NCBI GenBank assembly: GCA_013407085.1 | Contig: JACCGJ010025883.1 | Location: forward strand, 62,001 to 126,000 | Source: Atriophallophorus winterbourni | Lineage: Eukaryota; Platyhelminthes; Trematoda; Plagiorchiida; Microphallidae | DNA: 64,000 nt | Direction of reading: 5' to 3' | In this document: piece after piece, positions 42,290 through 53,600 of the stretch | Position numbering within the stretch: the stretch's first letter is position 1 | Layout of the letters: every line of letters starts with the position of its first letter | The notes under the pieces: generated by a model | Told to the model about the DNA's origin: nothing | What the model saw: only the letters and a program-made list of their open reading frames with translations | The model's database searches: none | Position numbers and translations under genes: made by a program

Positions 42290-42420
42290 GTTGACAAGCT
42301 TATAAGCTCCATTATATGAAGGGACTAGAAGTAAAATATCTTTCTGGAGACATGGCGTCCAGGCTTGGGCAGCATAGTCATAGTTATCATTAGAGCAAAA
42401 TAACCTGGGAAAACTGCTAC
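42290..42420 (+). repeat. Family-C direct repeat, copy 1
   Basis: gctccattatatgaaggg, tagaagtaaaatatctttct and ggcgtccaggcttgggcag recur with changes at 44485-44640. Nature unknown. Confidence 0.6.
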
Positions 42421-42479
42421 TGTTAAATAGGGTTCTTATAAAGCACCATTACGTTAAACTTGTAAACGGCAATTTAGTT

Positions 42480-42920
42480 TCAAACGCAATGCGGTATACT
42501 ATCCTCGATGTGAACGATTTGCCTCCGTATTTTTATATCGTCATTGAGCCAAACCATCTTGCTGCCGTTTGGTTTTGGTAAATCGGGCATGTAGATCAGG
42601 AACAACAATGCTACAAACACCGATTCGTGCCTAACACTGCCGGTGGCATTAACTTGCTTAAACAATAAAACATTCATAGGGACTCTGATATATCGGCTGC
42701 AAATGTTGTTTTGTATCCATTCATACAGTTTACAAACAATACCCTGTTTCTGTAGCTTGGTCAAGAGCAAATTACCTTCGCTATTGTGGCAACATGTACG
42801 AATACTGTCAGTTGAATCTGTAACACTTGCCCATTCTTTCAAACTTGTCAGCAACTTAGGCGAGAACAATTTTTATGAAATCGATTCCGCTAGACCGAAA
42901 GTTATTTCTTTTTTTTCGCC
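42480..42920 (-). mobile_element. LINE reverse transcriptase palm fragment, decayed
   Basis: Minus frame reads LLLTKLQKQGIVCKLYEWI, SVRHESVFVALLFLIYMPDL, and SKMVWLNDDIKIRRQI. This aligns with the Jockey/CR1 palm: the usual [21 protein letters not shown] is degraded, and the catalytic FADD box is here LNDD. Inactive. Confidence 0.72.
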
Positions 42921-43990
42921 GTAAATCCTGAATGCCCAATCGGCTTCATTACCACCGAATGGCACGAATGGCTCCTATTTTCTTCAACATTTGTCTCAGC
43001 GGGGCCTAAATGTCGAACCGCGGACCTGTATACAGAAGGCGGCTTAAACTGGATAATTTTCGACAGCTAGAATTTCGTAACATGATGTATCAGCTACGAG
43101 CATGGCAACCAGTTTCTAATGAACTCACTAATTCGCCTAGGAAAACAATCATTGATCAATTCCAAATTAGTTATTCTGTATTGTTTTTAAATTCTCAACT
43201 GTTAGCTTGTCTTTGTTTTCATTTAATTATGGGCATAACCTTGAGACGCACAATCACTCACAAACGCTCCGACGTCAACACCATGTTCGAATTTCGAACG
43301 AATTGACCACGCGACCGAACAAACGTGACGCAACCGCGTTGATTTCGCGTGTGGAGTGTGCCGCTTTGCGCAATGTCAATGATAATTAATTGCACAAATT
43401 TTCCGAACGTCGACTAACGATGTTGAGTTTTCACACACACGGGGCAAAATGCCGATTTCAATGTAAATTCAATTCGGTCCAATGTCATCTAATCGAGATG
43501 TTGCGCTTGGAAAGTGTCCAGCATCACTGGGAAAGCTAAAATCATTTGAGTGAAGCGTAACAAAACCTATGTTTCTGATTGAAATGAACGAGCAAAAATT
43601 CGAGGGTGTTATTATTTCCCAAAACCGAATACCCCACGCTAATTTTTGTTGAATTAAAATGTCATTGATGTCTCTCAATACCAAGGAAATTTAGTTTGAT
43701 GATCGGTAAATCACCGAGGACTGTTAATTCAAACGAGGCGGATGAACGGATCATCCATTCAGGATGGAACGGTGAAGCATAAACAACCGTGATTTATTGA
43801 ATCGAGGCCAGAATATCCGGGATATCCACCATAACAATGATATCCGAAAACTAGTACACCCTTTCAACAAAATGCAAAGCCGAGAATCATTAATAAAGTC
43901 CATTTCCACGTCTAATATCGCTGTATGTGTGCAAAAATGTGGATCGATCTTTGCAATAAAGCTTTGACCGTTCACATGGCTCTCAATACA
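42921..43990. other. Intergenic, no recognised feature
   Basis: Short open frames only. Confidence 0.4.
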
Positions 43991-44265
43991 CCGTGATGAT
44001 TTAGAATTCGAAAGAAGGTGACCGTTCTTGTTCGAGAAGGAGAACAGTAACATCGCTGCAAACAGTTATGACAGCTCGGAGAACACTGTAAACTTGTTCT
44101 AAAATAGGATATAAATGGTGCAGCGATATATATATATAGCTTAGGATAAAATCAGGGTAAGCTCTTATATAGTTGTCAAGTTTTGATTTGAATATAGCTA
44201 AACTGATTGAGTTTACCAAATCGCCAGCTAGGGAATTCAAAACAAAACACAAACGCACCGATTAA
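43990..44265 (-). mobile_element. LINE C-terminal fragment
   Basis: Minus reading RLCFVLNSLAGDLVNSISL, AIFKSKLDNYIRAYPDFIL then a stop matches the C-terminus of the LINE copies at 31959 and 58625. Confidence 0.65.
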
Positions 44266-44484
44266 AAAATACCCGTGGCAATTCCGCTTGGAGAGCGGTA
44301 TTTCCAGCATGCAGCCATGACCTTGGAAGTTCGAAGTTGGAAAATGTTATCCAAGGGGCAAGAAATACTAGTAAGAAAGTTGTATGCAAGGGTAAGATCG
44401 TCTCGCATTCACCTTTGTGAAAACGACCTCATGTCCAGTCGTCTGAATAGCTGGACACATGGTATATTTTTTAATCCATGGACA

Positions 44485-44640
44485 AGCGTGGAAGCTCTAT
44501 TATATAAGCGGTCTAGAAGTAAAATATCTTGCTGGAGCTATGGTCTCCAGGCTTTGGCAGGATAATCTAAAACCGGGTGTATATAAGTGTTTATCACGAG
44601 AGGAAAACAACCCGGGGAAAATGCCCAAATATTCGCCGTA
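44485..44640 (+). repeat. Family-C direct repeat, copy 2
   Basis: It shares agctctattatataagcggt, ctagaagtaaaatatcttgc and ggtctccaggctttggcag with 42290-42420, about 2.2 kb away in direct orientation. Confidence 0.6.
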
Positions 44641-47206
44641 ACATGCTTACCAGCAGAAGGCGCGTTTGTATGTTTAAATTTATGGATGTATTGAAAATGA
44701 TCTAGGAATTATTTATCATTTTCGGAACTATGAGTGACAGATGGGCATTAAAAACGGACTGTCAATATTTAACGATCTTCATCAAATATCAAACATTCAG
44801 AGTAACTGACCCGACTATAACCATCTTGTAATTGTGGAAAACTAGTCAGAAATACTTTCAAATTGGGGCACAATGCCAATAAAACCAGATTGCGCTTCAG
44901 ATCCAAAATAACGGAGTCGATATGCTAAAATCAATAACGGCACACTTCATCGTCGTCGCTGGTATCGATTTGGAAAAGGTAACAGCGTGGATTGAGGGAA
45001 CAATTTTAAAACCATATCTTCTAACAAACCCTCACAATAACAATAGGATGCGAGGTTATTGCCGAATTAGTCTTGGTTTATGGCTCACCTACTTTTCACG
45101 ACACCATAGCTTCAGCAAACGTTTGTATCGTGCTATTAGGGTGGATTTTTTCACACAGGGTTTAGTTGAATGAATCTCAGACGAGTATGTTCAGTTATCA
45201 ATGCATCGAAAAGACTATCCTGTAATCAAAAGAAATTAGACTGTTAAAAGAAAACAGGACGGCTAAAATCTCCTGACTTGAAGATATATCGATCTGAAAT
45301 TCTGAATCTTCTGTCATGTTAATCCAACCTGACTTTTCAGCCATAAAAAGTTGACATGATTTTTGCAAAATAAAAACAATGCATACCACCAATGCCTAAC
45401 AAAGGGATTATTTACATTTGGATAAAAAGGACTAAATAGAAATTTTAACTGATACATATTTATCAGCTTTTCCATCAAACAAAAAAACAGAAAAAAACTT
45501 TTTCAAAATTTGATACAATACATGATGGAACAACATTTTCAGTCCTACATTTTTATTTGTAATTGTCACAAAGCTACCTGTCAACAACGAAAAATGATCC
45601 ATTGTAAATGCATTCGTTAGTTACAGCCTCATTTCGGAACATTGAGAAATTCCTTGGTGTACAATTGAGCACGGGCGACGCGACCTTCGTGTGGAAACAA
45701 TACACGAATTCAATGAACAGAAACTGGTTCAAAGACAGTGTGGCGCTGTGACCTTGTTCAAGGACTCTAGCCGCTACTATGGTGATCAGATAAGAATGGA
45801 GTGTCTGTTGGATTGCAGACTTAATTCATAGTATCCCGCATTACGCGTCTAGTGGCTTACAAGCATAGTACTACGTATAGATGAAAGAGAATCACGTACC
45901 ATTCACTTGGATTAAATGTTATCTACTGGATGGGAATCCACATACGGTACACGATAGTTAGTCCGACGCCCGTAACGTTACTAATCATAAATATCACAAG
46001 GTGTATTATAGCCAAATTTCTCAACAAATATACTCGACCGAGAAAATGTAAAGCTAAAAGGCAGCAGTAGACAATCTCTTTCAATTTGTGATTTGTCCAC
46101 TATCTGCGTCTGATAGACGGCAAATTTTATCCTGGGGGATAAACATTTCATATCCCGTGCTAGGTACCCGTAAGGCAGACGTCCTTTCAAATATTCAAAT
46201 CGTGCACTCACTCAGAAAGCTCAAGACAAAGGGCAAAGCGGAACAAAGTTAAAGAGCGTGAGAAGCGGACGTTAAACTGTCACAAACTGGGAGGTTAATA
46301 CATTCTACTTCCCGTCAGAAGAAACACCGAAACTTGAACCCAAATTCTATTAATCATTTTTGTGTTATACAATCATTTATTTCTTGTAAGTGAGGCATAA
46401 ATGCGAAACAATTTCAATGCAACCCTACGAATCTTTTGTTGAGTTTTGGTATAACGAATTAGGAAAGGTAACATAGGGTAACATATAGTTGACAGATCCT
46501 AAACCTGTCTTCTTTAAACAAGCATTAACTTAACACTATTTGTTTAAGATTTTGGAGAATTGGAATATTATTAAACAGGTAACGATACTCCACTTATGTC
46601 CAATTGACACAGCGAATAGTTAACGCTCGTTTTGATAGTGCTAGAGAAGTTTAAATGTTTTGCCACGGTACGGCAAATCGGAAAGCAAACCATAATGATG
46701 AATAACTATCGGTTAGTTCATTGTTTTAAATATTGAATGTTTGAAAATTTTGGCCAAATAGGATTCTCCAAATTCAACGTTTTTCGACAATCAGAACACC
46801 AGCCTACGTGATTTACTGATGAATGGATGCCCCATGCTACTTAAACTTTGTTTTGCCCGTTGCTACAATGGCTTTAATTTACTCGCATGGGCAGTCTTAG
46901 TGGGGCGTGGTCGATAGCTATAACCATCGTCGCCCGTCCCCTGGGCATGGCTGCACCACACGCAAAGCGAACAGCTGATCGTAAGGTCATCTAAAGCCCA
47001 CAATACTACGAGTGTGTTCGTCAGTCGATCGTGTGAATCAGGTACTGGCCTTGATGCGGCTACATAGACGTACTTGCGACAGACACACGAGCAACTAGAC
47101 ACGCGCAAGCTATGTCAGTCGAGCGTGGCGATACGCCGCACATTTTCAGTGACCGCGCTTCGCTTGTCTGAGCTGACGCGCCCGGCAGATTCAGTGGCAC
47201 GCATTG
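44641..47206. other. Intergenic upstream of NLK
   Basis: AT-rich with no recognised gene or family repeat. GC content rises from about 46860 toward the NLK promoter. Confidence 0.45.
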
Positions 47207-47214
47207 TATATAAA
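47207..47214 (+). promoter_or_regulatory. Candidate TATA box of NLK
   Basis: TATATAAA in a GC-richer setting, 127 bp ahead of the first downstream in-frame ATG (47341) and 184 bp ahead of the preferred start (47398). It would place transcription start near 47235-47245. Confidence 0.5.
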
Positions 47215-47397
47215 TCCACCTCAGTTATCACTCATCCGACTCCATCTTATTTGAAGCAGCCGAACAAACAAACTCTTCGTATCCGCTCGAATAGTCCACG
47301 TTATTTTCGCTTATGTTTTCGCCAGTCAAACGAGCGGTATATGCAATTTCTGATACCAAATATTTTGGCACTGGAATCTGCTAACCGTCATTGCACC

Positions 47398-47666
47398 ATG
47401 TCAACCACCATTGTTGGTCATCGTCCGACAGCACATCGACCTTTCCGAAGTTTAGTCCAAGTGGGCAGCTATGCTTCACCTCGAACAGCGACGCCCGTCG
47501 AACCCGCTACGATGCGTGATGAAGCCCTCTTGGCCATTTCAGTCGATTCAGGGATCACAGGAGTGAGCTGTACCAAACCATTTTTCCTTCCCCCACGAAA
47601 CTCGCTTGAAGTAAATCATGGACCTGTGGAAAAAAGTCTCGGATATGGAGCGTTCGGCGTTGTCTG
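47398..47666 (+). CDS. NLK: NLK exon 1
   Basis: Start chosen at ATG 47398 (context acc-ATG-t), reading [16 protein letters not shown]. In-frame ATGs at 47341 and 47074 also exist; the latter precedes the TATA box. About 75 residues of unconserved N-terminus lead into [15 protein letters not shown]. Donor gtaaga at 47667, phase 2. Confidence 0.88.
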
Positions 47667-50600
47667 GTAAGATTTGTATGAAATAAAATTCATTGATAGA
47701 GTTTGGCAAAGATTAATAGTTTTGCATTTTCCATGTAACAAGTATCTGAATTTCAAAATTGGCTATCAAGTCTTTGCTCGATTTCATTTTGTTAGCTCTA
47801 AACACCATTCCAGTGGCCCAAACCAACTAACCATCCACGATCAACTCACTGTAGATGTTTCACTAGTGTTCATTGAGGTTATAGCAACGTTTCCGATTAC
47901 TGCTGATGTATCGTGGCTAGGAACAACTGTGATATGGAAAGGTGTTTGAAATTCGTTCAGTTTGGCGTACTAATTTCGTGACGTAACAAAACAGTTACGC
48001 TTGTTAGTTCATCTTGATTTAATAAGACACCGAATGAAATTGGGGTTAATTTAATCTCAGTGCCGGATGCCTTTGGTTCGGGATTAATGGTGGAGCTTTT
48101 AATAATAATAATAATACTATGTTAATGATAATATGGATACTAGGTCATTCGGATAAATCTTCTTTTAAGGATATTTTAGCTTACTGAAGATTTTTAAAAC
48201 CAGTAGAGCAAATAAAAGACAAAGGTGTTGTTTAATAATTATCAGCATTGCGGTCCTACTGTTTTCAGCATTCTAGCTCTTTTCTAATGTTTTGAGTGAA
48301 CAATAGGCGAGTTCACATCTGCCAAACTTGACCAAGTCTCTATCATCGTCGACCTTTCGCTTTTCGAAGCTTGACCCCCCAAGTAGTCACAGCAGTTTCT
48401 AAAATCCATCTTCTTGACATTTTTTCAAAATCTAATGGACTGATTTTTATTCTATTCGTACACAAGCCCGTGCCGATATACAATAAATACACAACCATCT
48501 TGCACACATGCATCAGCTGATTGCCATGATGTTTTGTCAACCACTTTTGAACCCTAATCGGGCATCTCTCAATGTAACCACATAATCCCACGTCTGGTTG
48601 TAGGATGCTCAAAATGAGTATGCTGCTATCAGCTAACTCACGCAACATTTCATTGGTGTTATTTTTCGCGGATTTTTTTTTCATGAAAGTGTGTTCACAA
48701 GCAACTATCGTATGACAAGCCGCGTGCTTATACAATCCTACTTAAAATAATATTCACAATCTCGGAATGGGAAGCGTCATTATCGCCAACAGCATAGGTC
48801 AATCGAAGCTTCCTTGCTATCGAGCCAAAACGACACTTGCTGGCCTAGCGTTCCATCAAACACAAGTATCCTTTCATTATGAGAGCATTCAACGTTTTCA
48901 TACCCCAACTAATTCGATAGAAAAACCAGAAAACCATCATTGATTCGCGATACAAACTTCAACATTTTACTTGATTTAACTGTATTTAGATCTGCCAAAG
49001 ATATCACCAATGTTTTACGTATGATGAGAAAGTCTACATAGTAAGAAACGTTCAAAACACACTAAGAACGTTGAGTGTTCAAACATATCGTGCCACATAC
49101 GTGCACCGGGGTAGGTATCGCGTCTTGTTCCGTATTCCGATTCAGTTTACACATTTCATTCACGTAGATTATTCCAAAGTAAACATAATTATTTTTCAAC
49201 TCCACCGTGCGGTACGGTTACTAGGTAACGTGGGTGTGCATATATTAGTGGGTACTTTGTTCCTCTTGATTTGTAACGCCTAAATCAATCATGGCAAGGA
49301 ACGCCTTGGAGCAGTGTACGGCACAAATTGCAGTTGTTTGCAAACTCAGTAACACCAAGGTACGTATTGTCTAGTAACTCGACATCGCTGTTCTATCACA
49401 GTGATACCCTTTGGATCGCTGGTGGGGTCTTCAAGGTGACGTAGTTTTATCTACTCGTCTTAAAACATAGAGCACACTGGCTAGAAATTTCGTTCTACGA
49501 CATAGTGCGGTTTACTCCTCGCTTTATATTGAACCACACTATTTTTCGTTTTATCCACGAGTTACATTGATATATGGCCAGGATATTTATACGCTCACAG
49601 CTGCTGTCAGGTTTTTGACATGGAGTGCAAAAAGCCGTGGGTACCGTTCCGATTATAGCACAGTATACTGTGTGCACATGTCGGTGATGATAATCAGTCT
49701 GAAATCATATTGACCACCTACGGTATCTTTTGTCACGTTATTGGTTAATCATGCTTAAACCGATCCGGTAAGCTTGGTTAACAATGGTAATTTTCTTCTA
49801 AAAGCAGTTAGCCTGCGTATGATTTGACGGACTGCACACCATTTTCTGATTTCGGACTCGTGATTCCATGCCTACCCTGAATTAGAAATGACATACTATA
49901 CTGAATTCATTCCACCCGTTAGGCACATTTGTTCTTATTGTTCTTCCATCATTTATCATTGATAGGTTAGTTAATGAATTCTGGTCTGTTTCGTTTCTTG
50001 GCATGTTACTAGTACCCCCAGTGCGCGCATATCTCATTGCGTTACCAGCCTGGCTGCTGATGATGTCAGGCAATATTCCTAGCCCGTTTGCTTTTTAGTG
50101 TGCCTCAAGTTTGTAGGAACGGAGATACAGCTTGCTATTGTTTAACGTTCTACTCTTATTATATCCTCCTCGTGAACCAACCCTTGTCCGCTTACTCAAA
50201 ATCATACACAAAATTTGATCTATTTCCTGCCTCATGTAACATGATTATAGATGAAACGTCGCTAGTTGAGTAGATCATTTCATCTGTAAATCGTTATGTT
50301 TAGAATCCTAGCTTGCAAAACGATTAACGGAATCCCACTTTCCGGTACATCTATACCTATTTAAACTCGGCATATACACGGCCTACAGATTGTTATATTT
50401 TTATACGTTCTCTTGGGCGTTTGCCTATCTGCTTTTCAGGCTTCATGTTGCTTGACAATTTGTCTAGCTCCAGACCCGTGTTCCGTGATAATAATGATGG
50501 TGATGATCTTGGGCTTAACGGTACTCCAACCTTGTCGTATTTTCGCGTCTGTCATTAACTGTTTATGTGTGTACTGTGTAGATACCGAGAAGAAATTCCT

Positions 50601-53600
50601 TCATTCAGAAGTTGTATCTCGAGCACTGTAATGAGAATTTATAGACACTTCCCTGTTGCAATGATCACGCCCAACCAGTCCCAAGAAGTTGACGCTTTCT
50701 ACGATATATTTTAGACATGTTAACATTGGACGCCATTCGATTATTAATGGGTAATCAGCGTTCAGTTCGGTGTACGTGCTGCGAAAATTAACAAAATGAA
50801 AACATTCAACTAAACTATCAATCCACTTGCGTCTTACTCTCGAGCATTCGAATTTGCGTAATAAATGACTATATTTCATCCAAACATGTTCACGCAACAA
50901 AATCCAATGTTTTTTGTCCATTCGAGAAACTGTGCTTGTTGCGAACAGCAGATAAACAAAAATAAACCAGCGATATTTGTTTTCCTTCCGTTCCTATCAA
51001 GGTCGGTTATTGACCCGAGAGACGGCCAACGTGTCGCGCTGAAACGCATTCCTCGTGTGTTTCACAATCCGATCACTGCGAAACGTGTCCATCGCGAATT
51101 GAGAATGTTGTCTTGTCTGAAACACGATAACGTGAGTCCTTCCGAATGTGATCAAATGGGGTTCGCTCCATCACAGTCGAAACGATTAACAGTTTGCTTA
51201 CCATTCGTTCCTTTTCTTATCTAATCTATGGTGAGCTGTACATAATCACAAAACAGTATTGACGAAATTTTATTATACTGCAGTAATCGCAACCTGCAGG
51301 CGCCTGGCAGTGAACGCCAAATGATGGGGATGTGTGCAAAACAAAAATATCACAATTTTACAAATAGAATGTTGAATAAAATTTCGTATAAAACTGTGTT
51401 TAGCCATTAGCCCTTAACTGCCTGAATTATTTTACAAGCGTCACCTCACTTCCGAAGTGTGTTGACAACTGGCGCGCCGCATGGCTCAGCCGTCTCAAAC
51501 GCGTATCAAACGAGGGCAGAACGTGTGCCGAATCCGATACTCCCGGCATACGGAAGTGATCTGTCTAATTTATCCTATCATAAACCTTTAAATTTTGTGT
51601 ACCGAATTTGACCCATTCGACCGTTAAGGGTTAGAATGTAACGACCTCCTCGGTATGATCAATGATTAAAAGAGCTCATATAACCGACCCACCATTTCTA
51701 TTCTTTTGTTGCATCAACCCGTATCTTTTGCGCTTGTGTATTATTCAGGTTTATATTCGATTGTTTTTTTGTTCTCATAAATTAAGGCCTCTTTGCGTGT
51801 TGAGTTGTTCATAGACGCGCCTCTTCAATTCGAGTTTGATTTGCGATCGTGAAACCCGCAAATGTTTTCGATTCAACAAAGCGATCGCGTCCGAACCAGC
51901 GACTTATCGATATAATTTATTTTGCGTTTTGTTTAGGTGTTACCACATTTGTTAGCTTCCATATCGATATTGATTGATGCGTGCAAACAGCATGAATCCG
52001 GTTGTGTCTGGTTTGCGTTAGAAATGCACGCAACTTAGGTCTTTCGTTCAAGCTCATGGGTTTAGGAACTTATGAATCACGGATTTGTGGTTAAAAATTT
52101 AATACTTTACAACACCATTGGATTACGGTGTAAATGAAAATGTACAAAATAATCGTAAATAACGAGTAGAGTATATCAAATGTGTGGCTCACGAATGATG
52201 TTCTTTTGCATATATAAGTCCAATTTCACTTTAAATACCACCAGGCAACTACATGTTGAGGTAGGGAGTTCCAAATAAATAGAGCACGTATCGACAATCA
52301 ATACGAGAATTTGGGACGTAAAGGGATACATTATGTCCACGTGTCACTTTCTAGTCACACACTTTAACCAAGTGTCTTAGTGGATGTCCTTTGGTAGACA
52401 CAATTCTGTAGGTCGGAATAATATCGCGTCGTATCCTCCTCTGGGTAAAGTCACATAGACCAGACGTCACATTCTTTCGGTGTACGGAACATTGCAAAAC
52501 GCATCACTAACTTTGTTGCTCTGTGATAGATTTTTTCAGAGATATGAACATCTTTTCAACCCGTATGCATGCGTGTGGGCACATTTGATTCCACAGGCTG
52601 TCTGTGACAACCTTATCCAACAATAGCATACGAGTTCAAGCTTTGATCGATTTCTGTTTTATAATCTCGGACTCGATTCGACTGTATTGTGTGATGCTCT
52701 GTTGCCCGGGTTTAATCCCCATTGAGACCACGCCTCTCTTTGATAGCAGACTCACGCTTAATTTTGTTCTAAAGCTTCAGTAAATTGAAACATCTCTGTC
52801 CCGTTAATCAATTACCATCATATGATGTCGTTTTTCGTGAACAAAACAAAAATATTGCGAAGAATATTCTTTCCAACCTTCAAATCACGCACTACAATAC
52901 ATATACGCGAACAAAATCTAAAATGAATCTGATTTCTTTCACGTATACATTGTACGTTCGCTCTAATTAGGTGCTTTGTTCCAAATTAGGAAATTCAGTT
53001 GAATTTGTAATCAAATTTGTGGTAGCTGGTTTTTCGCGTGTTCAGTTGTTCGATACCATACATGATATTTTGGAAAAGACAGTTTTCTATCATGCACATC
53101 TCGAACCATCTCAAGTCAAAAAATTTAAATGCATTTTTTTTGTATTTATTCATCAATTTCTTTCATATATTTTCACCAATATCTTTACATCACAGTTTGT
53201 TTCATAACATGAACGCTGTCAATTGCATTAACCACAATTATACTCATAACGACAATGCACTAATGGGGTCTATTAATCCATTTTCAGATTGTTAACCTAC
53301 TCGATGTGATTAAATGTGACAGTTACTCAAATTTCGATGAAGTGTATCCTTTGTCCGTTGTTTTTTCCATTTGGACTCGCTAAAAGACCCTACCATTGTG
53401 ATAATAACAAAGTGATAATCGACCTTGGCCTCCCGCTACGCCGGGGCTGACTCATTTTGTCCGTGGTGTTGTTTGTCACATTTGGTTCAACCGTGCGAAT
53501 GCTAAAAGAGCCCATCACCATTGTGATAATAACAAAGTGATAATCGACCTTGGCCTCCCGCTACGCCGGGGCTGACTCATTTGCTGTCCGATTGAAGGTG

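Noticed and set aside
23761..47206. Hidden third gene in the intergenic region
   Set aside because: All recognisable frames were reverse-transcriptase or LINE remnants; no set of phase-compatible exons could be built.
47074..47397. Upstream in-frame extension of NLK from ATG 47074
   Set aside because: It begins before the TATA box and shows no similarity to NLK; the 47398 start is preferred.
48343..48735. Minus open frame of 130 codons in NLK intron 1
   Set aside because: No recognised motif, no splice or promoter context; likely chance.
51470..51550. String ggcgcgccgcatggctcagc as a possible tRNA-derived SINE
   Set aside because: Only one copy seen, no B box or cloverleaf.
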